DNA from: Sphingobacterium sp. N143
GTDB taxonomy: Bacteria; Bacteroidota; Bacteroidia; Sphingobacteriales; Sphingobacteriaceae
Reading direction: 5' to 3'
DNA length: 64,000 bases
Assembly: GCF_030325625.1 (NCBI RefSeq)
Contig: NZ_JACAIS010000004.1
Coordinates: 405,846 to 469,845, forward strand
This document shows positions 53,254 to 62,758 of this stretch, one piece after another. The first letter of the stretch is position 1. Every line of letters begins with the position of its first letter. The notes under the pieces are model-generated. The model had not been told where the DNA came from, searched no databases, and saw only the letters and a program-made list of their open reading frames with translations. The position numbers and the translations under genes were made by a program.

Positions 53254-53937
53254 CTAATTAAAGTCTACTAATTCGTATTGAATATACTGATAAATTTCCT
53301 GAGCGTCCGCCATCTGATGCTGCAAATACCAGTTCAATTGCTCCGTTAATAATTCACGCTGCTCCGCGAGCACTTCAAATTGCCAAAGGCGCTTACAGAT
53401 ATTGAAAAGGGCTCCTGTAATTTTTTCTATCTGAGCATAATCATAGATATACTGCCACTCAATAAACTGTTGGTAAAATTTCTCAAATTTAGGAATATCG
53501 CCCAGTTGATTTATTGTCAGAAACTTTCGTATCGCATCCTCATTCACATGGGATAGTGCAGTATAAAACTTATCAATAGAAACAGCCTTGTTCAGCGTCA
53601 GGATATGGTCCAGCAACAGCTCCAAAGCGATATGAGCCATAAAAGAAGGACGAATTGGCAAACCAACCAAACTCGATTGAATGTTAAGTTTTAATTGATG
53701 GGTATGATGAAAGAAGTAGCTTGAATTATGAAATAAGCGGTCAACCTCAATATGACGATTCCAACCAATATAAAGTTGTTTCAACAATGGGTTATCCATC
53801 AGTTCATCTTCATATTGTCGAGGTTTCAGTACAAAACTCTTATCTGCATTTTTCAATAAGTCCGGCAACAGACCACCTACAATTCGTTCGGGATTAGTCG
53901 CAAACCGTTCAAAATAAAAATGTGATAAAAAATTCAT
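53254..53937 (-). CDS. Acyl carrier protein phosphodiesterase family protein
   Basis: The 227-residue, all-helical protein begins MNFLSHFYFERFATNPERIVGGLLPDLL, the typical start of the AcpH family (HD-like fold with metal-binding His and Asp residues). Further His and Asp residues lie in WNRHIEVDRLFHNSSYFF and ALELLLDHILT. AcpH removes the 4'-phosphopantetheine group from holo-ACP. The assignment rests on this N-terminal signature and overall helical content. It is divergent from tyrS. Confidence 0.8.
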   Translation of the reverse strand: MNFLSHFYFERFATNPERIVGGLLPDLLKNADKSFVLKPRQYEDELMDNPLLKQLYIGWNRHIEVDRLFHNSSYFFHHTHQLKLNIQSSLVGLPIRPSFMAHIALELLLDHILTLNKAVSIDKFYTALSHVNEDAIRKFLTINQLGDIPKFEKFYQQFIEWQYIYDYAQIEKITGALFNICKRLWQFEVLAEQRELLTEQLNWYLQHQMADAQEIYQYIQYELVDFN

Positions 53938-53997
53938 ACTAGCTTATTAGTGTGTGCTTTTATATGGATTTATTCGCTCAATATACGCTTAATCTCC

Positions 53998-54005
53998 TAT
54001 CTTTG
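53998..54005 (+). promoter_or_regulatory. Putative -7 promoter box of tyrS
   Basis: TATCTTTG matches TAnnTTTG and lies 35 bases before the tyrS ATG. No clear -33 TTTG was identified. Confidence 0.45.
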
Positions 54006-54040
54006 CATCTTGTAAATTAAAAAATTAAATCCATTTAACA

Positions 54041-55324
54041 ATGAGCTTTGTAGAAGAATTACGTTGGAGAGGCATGTTGCAAGATATTATGCCCGGAACT
54101 GAAGACTTACTGAATAAAGAAAAAGTCGCTGGTTATATCGGTTTCGATCCCACAGGCGACTCTCTACACGTAGGACACTTAACTCAGATCATGACCTTAA
54201 TCCATTTCCAAAATGCGGGCCACAAACCTGTAGCATTGGTTGGTGGCGCCACAGGGATGATCGGAGACCCTTCTTTTAAATCTGCAGAGCGTAACTTATT
54301 AGACGAAGCAACGTTACAACACAATGTAGCTTGTCTAAAACAACAGTTAGGCAAATTTCTCGAATTTGGAGAAGGTCAAAATGATGCCAAAATGGTCAAC
54401 AATTACGATTGGTTCAAAGATTTCAAGTTCTTGGACTTTATCCGTGACATCGGTAAGATGATTACCGTAAATTACATGATGGCAAAAGATTCGGTAAAAA
54501 AACGCTTGGAAGGAGATAATGGTCTTTCCTTTACAGAATTTACCTACCAATTGATTCAAGGCTACGACTTTTATTACCTTTGGAAGCACCACGACTGTAA
54601 AGTCCAAATGGGTGGATCCGATCAATGGGGCAATATTGTTACAGGCAGTGAAATGATCCGCCGCCAAGATCAAGGAACAGCATACGCTATTACAACACAG
54701 CTGATCAAGAAAGCTGATGGTCAAAAATTCGGAAAAACAGAGTCTGGTGCAGTGTGGCTGGACCCTAAAAAAACTTCGCCATATAAATATTATCAATTTT
54801 GGTTAAACACATCCGATGACGATGCCAAAAATTGGATCAAAATCTTTACGCTGAAATCACAGCAAGAAATTGAAGCAATTATCGCTGAGCATGACGCTGC
54901 TCCGCATTTGCGGGTTGTACAAAAAGCGCTGGCTAAAGACATTACGATCCGTACCCACTCCGAAGAAGCGTATGAAACAGCAATAAAAACCTCTGAATTC
55001 CTTTTTGGAAACGGTTCATTGGAATTTTTGAACAACCTAGATCACGAAGCTGTATTGGAGGTATTCGATGGCATACCACAATTCCATATAACTAAAGAGG
55101 ACTTCAATACAGGAATTAATATCCTTGATCTTTTGGCGGTACATACCCAAGTATTTCCATCAAAAGGTGAAGCACGTAAAATGCTTCAAGGTGGCGGTGT
55201 TTCGATCAACCGTGCAAAAACAACGGATAGTGAACAAATTATTACCGAAAGCAATTTTGTCAATGGTAGATACATCGTTGCTCAACGAGGTAAAAAGAAT
55301 TATTATCTGATTATTATCGATTAA
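54041..55324 (+). CDS. tyrS: Tyrosyl-tRNA synthetase
   Basis: The 427-residue class I synthetase has the HIGH-type motif HVGH in [17 protein letters not shown] and the KMSKS-type motif KFGKTESG. The Tyr-binding segment [12 protein letters not shown] and [11 protein letters not shown] are present. An S4-type RNA-binding domain lies at the C-terminus (about 355-427; [18 protein letters not shown]). It attaches tyrosine to tRNA-Tyr. It is monocistronic and ends in a strong bidirectional terminator. Confidence 0.97.
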   Translation: MSFVEELRWRGMLQDIMPGTEDLLNKEKVAGYIGFDPTGDSLHVGHLTQIMTLIHFQNAGHKPVALVGGATGMIGDPSFKSAERNLLDEATLQHNVACLKQQLGKFLEFGEGQNDAKMVNNYDWFKDFKFLDFIRDIGKMITVNYMMAKDSVKKRLEGDNGLSFTEFTYQLIQGYDFYYLWKHHDCKVQMGGSDQWGNIVTGSEMIRRQDQGTAYAITTQLIKKADGQKFGKTESGAVWLDPKKTSPYKYYQFWLNTSDDDAKNWIKIFTLKSQQEIEAIIAEHDAAPHLRVVQKALAKDITIRTHSEEAYETAIKTSEFLFGNGSLEFLNNLDHEAVLEVFDGIPQFHITKEDFNTGINILDLLAVHTQVFPSKGEARKMLQGGGVSINRAKTTDSEQIITESNFVNGRYIVAQRGKKNYYLIIID

Positions 55325-55338
55325 TACCATCCAAAACA

Positions 55339-55383
55339 ATAAAAAAAGCGCTTTTTATTTGATTAAAAAGCGCTTTTTTTATT
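55339..55383. terminator. Bidirectional terminator between tyrS and GNAT gene
   Basis: AAAAAAAGCGCTTTTTA and TAAAAAGCGCTTTTTTT pair around the loop TTTGAT. T-runs on both strands suit convergent genes. The stop codon of the GNAT gene overlaps the right end. Confidence 0.88.
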
Positions 55384-55888
55384 TCAAAAGTTTTTCAAAT
55401 GCCCGGCGAGCCGCTCCTCTAAAATATACTTCACCACAGTACTGATATCCCAATTTATCAAATACATGAAGCATACCTCCATTATCAAAATTGGTATCGA
55501 CCTTAATGCTGTATATACCATGCTCAAGAGCAATACTTTCTACGCCCTTCATGATACCGGTCCCAACTCCTTTTACATGCGGGTCCTGTGCTGAAGCCAA
55601 ACGATGTATCCCTACATAATCCCCATCGCTTAACCATTGACCGACAATATCATTGTAAACAGGTTCAACATCAAAAATTATGGCTACATACCCAACAATC
55701 CGACCATCAGCTTCAACAACGTGCCCATATCCACGATCAATATCGGATTGGATCACATCTTCATTAGGATAACCATCCTGCCATTGCTGACTACCTTGCT
55801 CTCTCCGCAGTGTAATCGCCTGTTGTATAATCTCCCAAATTCTTCCTTTGTCTTCCTGTACGGCTTTTCGTATTTCAAACTTATTCAT
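55379..55888 (-). CDS. GNAT family N-acetyltransferase
   Basis: The 169-residue protein has the GNAT fold: an N-terminal strand and helix (FEIRKAVQEDKGRIWEIIQQAI), a central beta sheet (GYVAIIFDVEP) and the acetyl-CoA-binding loop (HVKGVGTGIMKGVESIALEHG). A later strand (YSIKVDTNFDNGGMLHVFDKLGYQYCGEV) has the typical xxN...LGY pattern. The acceptor substrate is unknown. The QGSQQWQDGYPNED segment near residue 30 is often seen in Bacteroidota acetyltransferases of this group. It is a single gene convergent with tyrS. Confidence 0.88.
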   Translation of the reverse strand: MNKFEIRKAVQEDKGRIWEIIQQAITLRREQGSQQWQDGYPNEDVIQSDIDRGYGHVVEADGRIVGYVAIIFDVEPVYNDIVGQWLSDGDYVGIHRLASAQDPHVKGVGTGIMKGVESIALEHGIYSIKVDTNFDNGGMLHVFDKLGYQYCGEVYFRGAARRAFEKLLK

Positions 55889-56127
55889 CCTACCATTGTT
55901 ATATCGGTAAAACTACATAATTTCCCTCAACTGAAAAAGCCTCATGGCATTCCCAAATCTTTTACATTGTCTTTGTTTTAGCCCCAAAATCTATGCACAA
56001 GGCATAGTATTTGCTAGTTATTATTGCTATTCATCGTTAATAGCCTATTTTGAACTATTCATTTATGAAAATAGCTACAAACTTAAAATAATAGTCTTCA
56101 CCATCTTCAAAATACTATCAAAATAAC

Positions 56128-56135
56128 TAAGTTTG
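56128..56135 (+). promoter_or_regulatory. Putative -7 promoter box of ftsK-lolA
   Basis: TAAGTTTG matches TAnnTTTG and lies 14 bases before the GTG start at 56150 and 26 before the ATG at 56162. Confidence 0.45.
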
Positions 56136-56149
56136 TAAGTAGTATAATT

Positions 56150-58900
56150 GTGAGCTTTTCAATGTCAAATAAAGGAAATACATTTAGGCAGGCCGGAAAT
56201 TCAATTTCAGGCAAACGTGCCACCCAAAAAGAATCGATAACATTCAAGAAAGAAAAAAGTCAAAAAAACAGTGCCCCACGAAATTACTCGGATGCACAGC
56301 AAAAGACCGTCAAAATTTTAGGAATTTTATTGATCTTGCTTTCTTTAGCATTTGCTACGGCCTTTGTTTCTTATCTATTTACCTGGGAAGATGACCAAAG
56401 TTATATTGCAGGCACCAATGGTGGCTGGGGTACTCTTTTTAGTTCAACCGACGAAATCCACGATGAAACCATTGACCTACCTGTAGTGGACAATAAACTT
56501 GGAAAATTTGGTGCATTGCTCGCCAACCAGTTTATATATGAATGGTTTGGTGTTGCTTCCTTTTTGTTTATTCCTGTTTTATTCATTCTCGGCTATCGGT
56601 TATTATTTAAGAAATCCTTGCTTCCATTATACCGTACCGTAGTATATTCTTTTGTATCCATCGTTTTCATCTCCGTTACCCTTGGATTCCTCCATGCTTT
56701 TATGGCGGATACCCCACACATGTTAGAAGGAAAATTTGGTTTTTGGACAAACAAATTATTGGAGGCCCAAGTTGGCACTGTCGGTGTTGGATGTATTCTT
56801 GCATTTGCCTACTTGACAACATTGGTCTTGTTGTACAACCTGGATTTCAAATTCGTCTTGTTCAGCAATAGAAAATCCAAATCCTTCTCTGAAGAATTAA
56901 ATGAAGAAAACGATGAGGAAAACTATGCGGTCAATAATCTACGCAACAAATTACATATAGAAGACGAGGCAATTCAATCTGTCAGAGAGTCCTTTCAACG
57001 TCCGACCTCAATAAACGAGCGATTTCAGTCCAATCGTGAAAGAGAGCGACCTGACGAACATGAACGACCAGCATTTGCGCAGTCCCCGGTTCCGGAAGTA
57101 CAGATCGACCCCAAAGATAAGGTTGTTCTATCCTTTGACGATAGTCCCTTGGAGCGTACTGAAAACACCCCTTCGATCAGCTTTACCATTGACCAACCGG
57201 ATGAAGATAGCGAGGAGCAGGTGATACCGGGTATTCAGGACCATCAGACACCTACTTTGACAATAGACACGCCAGCACAACCGGATCTTCCTATTGAAAA
57301 CATTGCAGCCCCCGGCTTGGTGGTAGAAGATATCAAGGAAGAAAAGGAAATCACAGCAAGTGATCTGGTCGCACAATTTGGTCAGTATGACCCCAAGTTG
57401 GACCTATCAGGTTATCAACATCCAGCACTGGATCTGTTAAAGGATTATGGGAGCGGCAAGATAACGATCAATCAACATGAACTTGAAGCCAATAAAAACA
57501 AAATTGTAGATACTCTCCGAAATTACAGTATTGAAATTGAGAGTATTAAAGCGACAATTGGGCCTACAGTAACCTTGTATGAGATTATACCGAAACCAGG
57601 GGTACGGATTTCAAAGATCAAAAACCTAGAAGATGATATCGCTTTGAGTCTTGCTGCATTAGGAATACGGATTATTGCACCAATGCCAGGTAAGGGAACC
57701 ATTGGTATTGAAGTACCAAACTCTTCCCCTGAAATGGTGTCTATGCGATCGGTTCTGGCCACTGAAAAATTCCAAAAGACCGATATGGATCTACCTATTG
57801 CATTAGGTAAGACAATTTCCAATGAAGTATACATTGCAGATTTGGCCAAGATGCCGCACCTCCTGGTTGCAGGGGCGACAGGTCAGGGTAAATCAGTTGG
57901 TATCAATGCCATTTTAACATCATTGTTATACAAGAAACATCCTGCCGAACTGAAATTCGTCCTGGTTGACCCGAAGAAAGTAGAGCTTTCCTTGTTTAAG
58001 AAAGTCGAAAGACATTTTTTAGCGAAATTACCGGATGAGGAAGAAGCTATTATCACAGATACCAAGAAAGTAATCAATACATTGAATTCATTGTGTATCG
58101 AAATGGACCAGCGCTATGATCTACTCAAAAATGCGCAGGTACGTAATTTAAAAGAATATAATGCAAAATTTATCAATCGCAGATTAAACCCTGAGGAGGG
58201 TCATCGATTCTTACCATATATCGTTCTTATTGTTGATGAGTTTGCCGACTTGATGATGACAGCAGGTAAAGAAGTAGAGACTCCTATTGCACGTTTGGCT
58301 CAATTGGCCCGTGCTGTAGGCATCCACCTGGTAATTGCTACCCAACGTCCTTCAGTCAACATCATTACCGGTACAATCAAGGCTAACTTCCCTGCACGGC
58401 TAGCATTCCGTGTATTGTCCAAAGTGGATTCACGAACGATCTTGGACACCGGTGGAGCAGATCAATTAATTGGTCGTGGTGACATGCTCCTTGCCACTGG
58501 AAGTGATTTGATCCGTATTCAATGTGCGTTTGTCGATACGCCAGAAGTGGAACAGATTTCCGATTACATCGGAGCTCAGCGAGGTTATCCATCCGCATTC
58601 ATGCTTCCAGAATACGTCGATGAAAACGGAGAGGGATCCGGTAATACGGATTTTGATCCAAAAGATCGTGATCAATTGTTTGAAGAAGCAGCCCGTTTGA
58701 TTGTTATGCATCAGCAAGGTTCTACATCATTAATCCAACGAAAATTAAAATTGGGTTACAACAGAGCAGGACGAATCATCGATCAATTGGAAGCCGCAGG
58801 CATTGTCGGTCCATTTGAAGGGAGCAAAGCACGTGAAGTACTTTATCCAGATGAATATTCATTAGAACAGTATTTGGAGACATTAAGAAAGGACAATTAA
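56150..58900 (+). CDS. ftsK: FtsK/SpoIIIE family DNA translocase
   Basis: The 916-residue protein has four transmembrane helices in the first 240 residues and an acidic, Pro-rich linker (about 245-415). The motor has Walker A GATGQGKSVGIN and Walker B IVLIVDEFADLMM, and the RAVGIHLVIATQRPSVNIITG motif. The gamma winged-helix domain lies at the C-terminus (SLIQRKLKLGYNRAGRIIDQ). It pumps chromosome DNA at the division septum and activates dimer resolution. The start is GTG at 56150, or ATG at 56162. lolA follows one base after the stop, so the two are coupled. Confidence 0.96.
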   Translation: MSFSMSNKGNTFRQAGNSISGKRATQKESITFKKEKSQKNSAPRNYSDAQQKTVKILGILLILLSLAFATAFVSYLFTWEDDQSYIAGTNGGWGTLFSSTDEIHDETIDLPVVDNKLGKFGALLANQFIYEWFGVASFLFIPVLFILGYRLLFKKSLLPLYRTVVYSFVSIVFISVTLGFLHAFMADTPHMLEGKFGFWTNKLLEAQVGTVGVGCILAFAYLTTLVLLYNLDFKFVLFSNRKSKSFSEELNEENDEENYAVNNLRNKLHIEDEAIQSVRESFQRPTSINERFQSNRERERPDEHERPAFAQSPVPEVQIDPKDKVVLSFDDSPLERTENTPSISFTIDQPDEDSEEQVIPGIQDHQTPTLTIDTPAQPDLPIENIAAPGLVVEDIKEEKEITASDLVAQFGQYDPKLDLSGYQHPALDLLKDYGSGKITINQHELEANKNKIVDTLRNYSIEIESIKATIGPTVTLYEIIPKPGVRISKIKNLEDDIALSLAALGIRIIAPMPGKGTIGIEVPNSSPEMVSMRSVLATEKFQKTDMDLPIALGKTISNEVYIADLAKMPHLLVAGATGQGKSVGINAILTSLLYKKHPAELKFVLVDPKKVELSLFKKVERHFLAKLPDEEEAIITDTKKVINTLNSLCIEMDQRYDLLKNAQVRNLKEYNAKFINRRLNPEEGHRFLPYIVLIVDEFADLMMTAGKEVETPIARLAQLARAVGIHLVIATQRPSVNIITGTIKANFPARLAFRVLSKVDSRTILDTGGADQLIGRGDMLLATGSDLIRIQCAFVDTPEVEQISDYIGAQRGYPSAFMLPEYVDENGEGSGNTDFDPKDRDQLFEEAARLIVMHQQGSTSLIQRKLKLGYNRAGRIIDQLEAAGIVGPFEGSKAREVLYPDEYSLEQYLETLRKDN

Positions 58901-58901
58901 A

Positions 58902-59555
58902 ATGAAAAAGCAATTGTGGTTTATTGTATGTATGTTATTATTGACATTCAGCCAACAGGGTTATGCACAAAACGATGCCTCAGCAAAGGCATTGTTGGGC
59001 AAAGTAAGTCAAAAATATAATGGATATAAGACCATCCAGGCCAATTTCACATTGGATATAAAACAAGCTAACGGAAGCTCGCATACGGATGCAGGAACAT
59101 TGTATCTCGATAAAAGCAACAACAGATACCATGTCAGCACTAAAAATCAGGGACTGATTTCCGATTCCAAAACACAGTGGAATATCATGAAAGCTGAACA
59201 AGAAGTGGAAGTATCGGAGGCTAATAATACGACTGATGATATCAATCCAACAAATATCTTCACCTTCTATAATTCAGGTTTCAGCTATAAACTGACAAAC
59301 TCGGAGAAAGTAAAAGGGCTTACATTGAGCGTTGTTGAATTACGCCCAATTGACAGCAAAAAAAACTACTCAAAAATAAAGCTTCGTATCAATAAGGCGA
59401 ATAATTTGATTTACGACACCACAATATTTGACAAAAGTGGCAACCGATACACCTACACTTTGACCTCTCAGGAGGGCAACAAACCTCTCTCATCCAGTTT
59501 ATTCTCTTTCAATAAGAATGATTACAAAGGATTTGAAGTTGTTGATTTGAGATAA
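58902..59555 (+). CDS. lolA: Outer membrane lipoprotein carrier protein LolA
   Basis: The 217-residue protein has a signal peptide (about 1-22, ending TFSQQGYAQ) and the half-barrel fold of LolA (KYNGYKTIQANFTLDI; WNIMKAEQEVEVSEAN). It carries lipoproteins from the inner to the outer membrane through the periplasm, which matters for the SusD and other lipoproteins coded in this window. It starts one base after ftsK ends and is followed by a very strong terminator. Confidence 0.9.
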   Translation: MKKQLWFIVCMLLLTFSQQGYAQNDASAKALLGKVSQKYNGYKTIQANFTLDIKQANGSSHTDAGTLYLDKSNNRYHVSTKNQGLISDSKTQWNIMKAEQEVEVSEANNTTDDINPTNIFTFYNSGFSYKLTNSEKVKGLTLSVVELRPIDSKKNYSKIKLRINKANNLIYDTTIFDKSGNRYTYTLTSQEGNKPLSSSLFSFNKNDYKGFEVVDLR

Positions 59556-59584
59556 ATGATATAAATCCATATCAGCATAAGCCA

Positions 59585-59633
59585 ATGGATAAAAAAAGGA
59601 TTGCCAAAATTTGGCAATCCTTTTTTTATCCAT
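59585..59633. terminator. Bidirectional terminator between lolA and lytic transglycosylase
   Basis: A perfect inverted repeat with arms of about 24 bases (core GGATTGCCAAA / TTTGGCAATCC) and one unpaired base. A-run and T-run flanks are on both sides. It ends both the ftsK-lolA and the convergent transglycosylase transcripts. Confidence 0.92.
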
Positions 59634-59652
59634 TTTATTTCAGCAGTATCAT

Positions 59653-60468
59653 CTACAGCATCTTCGGTTCTTTATCCAATGTTTCACTCTCTTTATCCGC
59701 ATAACGTGAATAACCGTGTTTTTGAGGATGTTCGATTATTTCTTTCATGGATACTAACTTGTACACATAAGAACCTGTCTCATTGTTCAACTTTAGTGCA
59801 AAATAATCATCCTTTTTTTGGCGCCGGATGGACCCTTTGAGGCTTCCACCGCCAACATTATAAGCTGCAGCAACTAAAGTCCAGTTACCAAACTCACTAT
59901 AAAGATACTTCAAATAGCGGGCAGCCGCATGTGTGGACTTCACAAGGTCTTTCCGATCATCCACCGACCCGTTGACTCTCAGCCCATACAGGCGCGCGGT
60001 AGCGGGCATAAACTGCCAATAGCCACCGGCTCCCTTTGAAGAGACCACAGCTTTGCTTAAGCCACTTTCAACTAATGGGATATATTTAAAATCCTCAGGA
60101 ATGCCATGTGATTTCAGGATCTTCGCAATCATGGGCAAATAGGTTTCTGCCTTTTTATGCATATCATATGATCCTGTTTTCTTAAATGAGAATCGATTGA
60201 AAAACTTACGCAATTTGCTTTCCACAAGGGGGCGATCCATAGGTAGAGAATCTTCAGCAAATGTTAATGAACTCAAATAAGATTCAAAAGAATTGTTCTT
60301 TTCTTTTTTTTCTTCTTCATCTTCCCCAGAATGAGCGGGGATCAAGACTAACTTCGATGCAACGATCTTATCGTCACCAGAAGCACTGTTGTGTGGGGTT
60401 GAGTATAATTTCGATAGCAATAAAGCAAACAAAATCAGACTACTACATAATACTTTCTTTCTTATCAT
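59653..60468 (-). CDS. Lytic transglycosylase (SLT/MltD-like), secreted
   Basis: The 271-residue protein has an N-terminal signal sequence (about 1-25). A charged linker follows. The goose-lysozyme-like SLT domain (about 110-250) has the catalytic Glu in PLVESGLSKAVVSSKGAGGYW and QFMPATARLYGLRV, and VAAAYNVGGGSLKGSIRR. It cleaves peptidoglycan glycan strands to 1,6-anhydro ends. It lacks LysM repeats, so it is shorter than E. coli MltD. It is transcribed alone. Confidence 0.9.
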   Translation of the reverse strand: MIRKKVLCSSLILFALLLSKLYSTPHNSASGDDKIVASKLVLIPAHSGEDEEEKKEKNNSFESYLSSLTFAEDSLPMDRPLVESKLRKFFNRFSFKKTGSYDMHKKAETYLPMIAKILKSHGIPEDFKYIPLVESGLSKAVVSSKGAGGYWQFMPATARLYGLRVNGSVDDRKDLVKSTHAAARYLKYLYSEFGNWTLVAAAYNVGGGSLKGSIRRQKKDDYFALKLNNETGSYVYKLVSMKEIIEHPQKHGYSRYADKESETLDKEPKML

Positions 60469-60679
60469 TCACTCCCTTAATGCTATCCTATCCACGAGTC
60501 AAATCGATCAAAAAATAGCTTGGTTCAAATTCAAGGGTACAAAGTTAGCTACTATTTATTTAAAAAACAAATAGTTACCTTCCAGGCCATTTAAAGGCCG
60601 TTTTCAATACCTTAAAAGTGATAAAATCCAGGAAAAGACAAAAAGATAAGGATTTTTTCGCAAAAACCAAAATTATACC

Positions 60680-60687
60680 TAACTTTG
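60680..60687 (+). promoter_or_regulatory. Putative -7 promoter box of the pseudouridine synthase gene
   Basis: TAACTTTG matches TAnnTTTG and lies 24 bases before the ATG. Confidence 0.5.
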
Positions 60688-60711
60688 CAGTTCACATTTT
60701 AGCAAAATACA

Positions 60712-62073
60712 ATGCCATTCAGCAATAAAAGGAACAGTCGTGATGACAACTCCAGAAAGTCACGAGGCAACTCAGACAGCTTCAAATCCAGAAGCGATAA
60801 GAACAATAATTTCGGAAAAAAATCATCTTATGGTTCAAAAGACCAATCTGACAGAGGTCCGTTCAGAAAAGATGATAACCGTGAAAACAGATCATTTGGA
60901 TCTAAAAAATTCGGCGATAAACCATCCTTTAGAGACGAGAACAACTCCTTCCGTTCAAAAGATCATTCAGATAAACCTTTTAATAAAGGAACTCGTTCAT
61001 TTGATAAAAATGATTCTTCCAAGCCTTTTGCGAGAAAGGATTCAACAAATAGATTTGACAAATCTGAACGTTCGTTTGATAGGAAAAACAGCTTCAAACG
61101 TGCTGACAGAAATGAGTCAACACGGTCTTTTGATCGAAAAGATAATTCATTTGAGAAAAGAGATTCGTACAAACGTTTTGATAAAGATGAGCGCTCTTCA
61201 AATGGTCGCAAGAAAAGTTTCGACGGACCTTATAAACCATCCAATAGAAAATTTGATGGCGATAGAGCCAGAAACTTTGATGAAAACAAAAATTTTGACG
61301 AGAAACAATATATTAAACGACCTAAAAAGAAAGCTGAAACTTCAACAGAAGATGACGGTCTAATTCGTTTAAACCGCTATATTGCCAATGCAGGGATCTG
61401 TTCGAGACGCAAAGCAGATGAATTAATTGCTGCAGGCGTAATTTGGGTAAATGGTGAGGCTGTAACAGAACTGGGGACTAAAGTCGATCCCGCTACAGAT
61501 GAGATCCGCTACAACAATGAACGTTTAAAACGTGAGAAAATGGTTTATGTGCTATTAAATAAACCAAAAGATTATATCACGACCACAGATGATCCACAAG
61601 AACGTCATACCGTAATGGAACTTGTTTCTAAGGCAACCAAAGAACGGATTTATCCAGTAGGTCGCCTTGATAGAAATACAACGGGATTGCTCTTGATGAC
61701 CAACGATGGTAATCTCGCAGAGAAACTTTCCCACCCGCGTAACAGTATCAGTAAAATATACAATGTTGAACTAAATAAAAGTCTTACACAGGGGGATTTC
61801 AATAAGATCTCTTTTGGGATAGAACTTGAGGATGGTGTCATCAAACCAGACGATTTAAGCTATGTACAGGGAGGTTCCAAAAGAGAGATAGGAATTCAGA
61901 TCCATTCGGGCAAAAATCGCATTGTACGTCGTATTTTTGAATCTTTGGGTTATGAGGTCGTTAAATTAGACCGTGTGGTGTATGCAAATCTGACTAAAAA
62001 GGATCTTCCTCGGGGTCGTTGGAGATATTTAGAGGAAAGAGAAATTATCCAATTGAAGCATTTGATCAAATAA
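60712..62073 (+). CDS. RluB/RsuA-family pseudouridine synthase with long low-complexity N-terminus
   Basis: The 453-residue protein is in two parts. Residues 1 to about 210 are a low-complexity, highly charged region of repeated S-F-D-R-K-N style units (RSFDRK, RFDKDE, KPFNKG), disordered and rich in Ser, Arg, Lys, Asp and Phe. The rest is the enzyme: an S4 RNA-binding domain (LNRYIANAGICSRRKADELI) and the catalytic domain with Asp in PVGRLDRNTTGLLLMTNDG. RluB/RsuA enzymes modify uridines in rRNA. The N-terminal extension is common in Bacteroidota and may bind RNA. A +1-frame open reading frame over it is only a shadow. Confidence 0.9.
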   Translation: MPFSNKRNSRDDNSRKSRGNSDSFKSRSDKNNNFGKKSSYGSKDQSDRGPFRKDDNRENRSFGSKKFGDKPSFRDENNSFRSKDHSDKPFNKGTRSFDKNDSSKPFARKDSTNRFDKSERSFDRKNSFKRADRNESTRSFDRKDNSFEKRDSYKRFDKDERSSNGRKKSFDGPYKPSNRKFDGDRARNFDENKNFDEKQYIKRPKKKAETSTEDDGLIRLNRYIANAGICSRRKADELIAAGVIWVNGEAVTELGTKVDPATDEIRYNNERLKREKMVYVLLNKPKDYITTTDDPQERHTVMELVSKATKERIYPVGRLDRNTTGLLLMTNDGNLAEKLSHPRNSISKIYNVELNKSLTQGDFNKISFGIELEDGVIKPDDLSYVQGGSKREIGIQIHSGKNRIVRRIFESLGYEVVKLDRVVYANLTKKDLPRGRWRYLEEREIIQLKHLIK

Positions 62074-62084
62074 AATGATTTATA

Positions 62085-62127
62085 AAAATAAAGGGCGGTC
62101 ATCCAGTTAACCGTCCTTTATTTTTTA
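62085..62127 (+). terminator. Terminator after the pseudouridine synthase gene
   Basis: AAATAAAGGGCGGT and ACCGTCCTTTATTT pair with one mismatch or G-U pair around a 10-base loop, followed by T-rich sequence that also holds the next gene's promoter box. Confidence 0.8.
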
Positions 62128-62133
62128 TATTTG
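62126..62133 (+). promoter_or_regulatory. Putative -7 promoter box of the pyrophosphohydrolase gene
   Basis: TATATTTG matches TAnnTTTG and lies 33 bases before the ATG at 62167, overlapping the T-tail of the upstream terminator. Confidence 0.45.
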
Positions 62134-62166
62134 CTCTTCATAATAAAAGCTTAAAAAATTAAGAAT

Positions 62167-62634
62167 ATGACTGATCCAAAAACACTTTCTTCCGTTGCGG
62201 AATTCCATAAGACCTTCCAACATCCAATCTTGAATACGCCAACAATTCCCTCTGAACAGCGATGCGCATTACGTGTTTCATTAATCGCTGAAGAGTTGAA
62301 AGAGTTGGAAGAAGCCATTCAAGACAAAGATTTAGTAGAAATTGCTGATGCCCTATGTGACATCCAATACGTATTGGCGGGAGCTGTACTTGAATTCGGT
62401 TTAAAAGACAAATTTTCAGCACTTTTCGATGAGGTCCAACGTTCTAACATGAGCAAGGCCTGCAAAGACGAAAATGAGGCTATTGCAACACAGGAGCACT
62501 ACAAATTAAAGGGGGTAGAATCCTACTATAAGGAAGTAGATGGTAAATTTTTGGTTTTTAGAACAGCTGATAATAAAACACTCAAGTCCATCAATTATTC
62601 TCCAGCAGATCTAAAAAGCATTGTGGAAGGCTAA
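62167..62634 (+). CDS. MazG-like nucleoside triphosphate pyrophosphohydrolase
   Basis: The 155-residue all-alpha NTP-PPase has the metal-binding acidic pattern of this fold: EELKELEEAI (EExxE) followed by EIADALCDIQYVLAG (ExxD). It likely hydrolyses non-canonical or excess nucleoside triphosphates to monophosphates. A C-terminal segment (about 110-155) is extra to the minimal MazG core and is typical of the phage T4-like/Bacteroidota group. It is a single-gene unit with its own terminator. Confidence 0.85.
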   Translation: MTDPKTLSSVAEFHKTFQHPILNTPTIPSEQRCALRVSLIAEELKELEEAIQDKDLVEIADALCDIQYVLAGAVLEFGLKDKFSALFDEVQRSNMSKACKDENEAIATQEHYKLKGVESYYKEVDGKFLVFRTADNKTLKSINYSPADLKSIVEG

Positions 62635-62656
62635 CTTACTTGCCTGCACTAGCATA

Positions 62657-62712
62657 AAATAAATGGGCTTCGTTATCGGTATAACGAAGCCTATTTATTA
62701 TTTTATTTTTTA
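62657..62712 (+). terminator. Terminator after the pyrophosphohydrolase gene
   Basis: AAATAAATGGGCTTCGTTAT pairs with its near-complement (ATAACGAAGCC, then TATTTATT) around CGGT, followed by a T-rich tract. Confidence 0.85.
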
Positions 62713-62758
62713 TGTATTCCATCATAATGAGAATACCATTGTACGGTCCTGTCCGATT

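Noticed and set aside
60740..61363. Open frame of 207 codons overlapping the start of the pseudouridine synthase gene
   Set aside because: It exists because the low-complexity codons of the real gene lack stops in another phase. It has no domain and no separate start signal.
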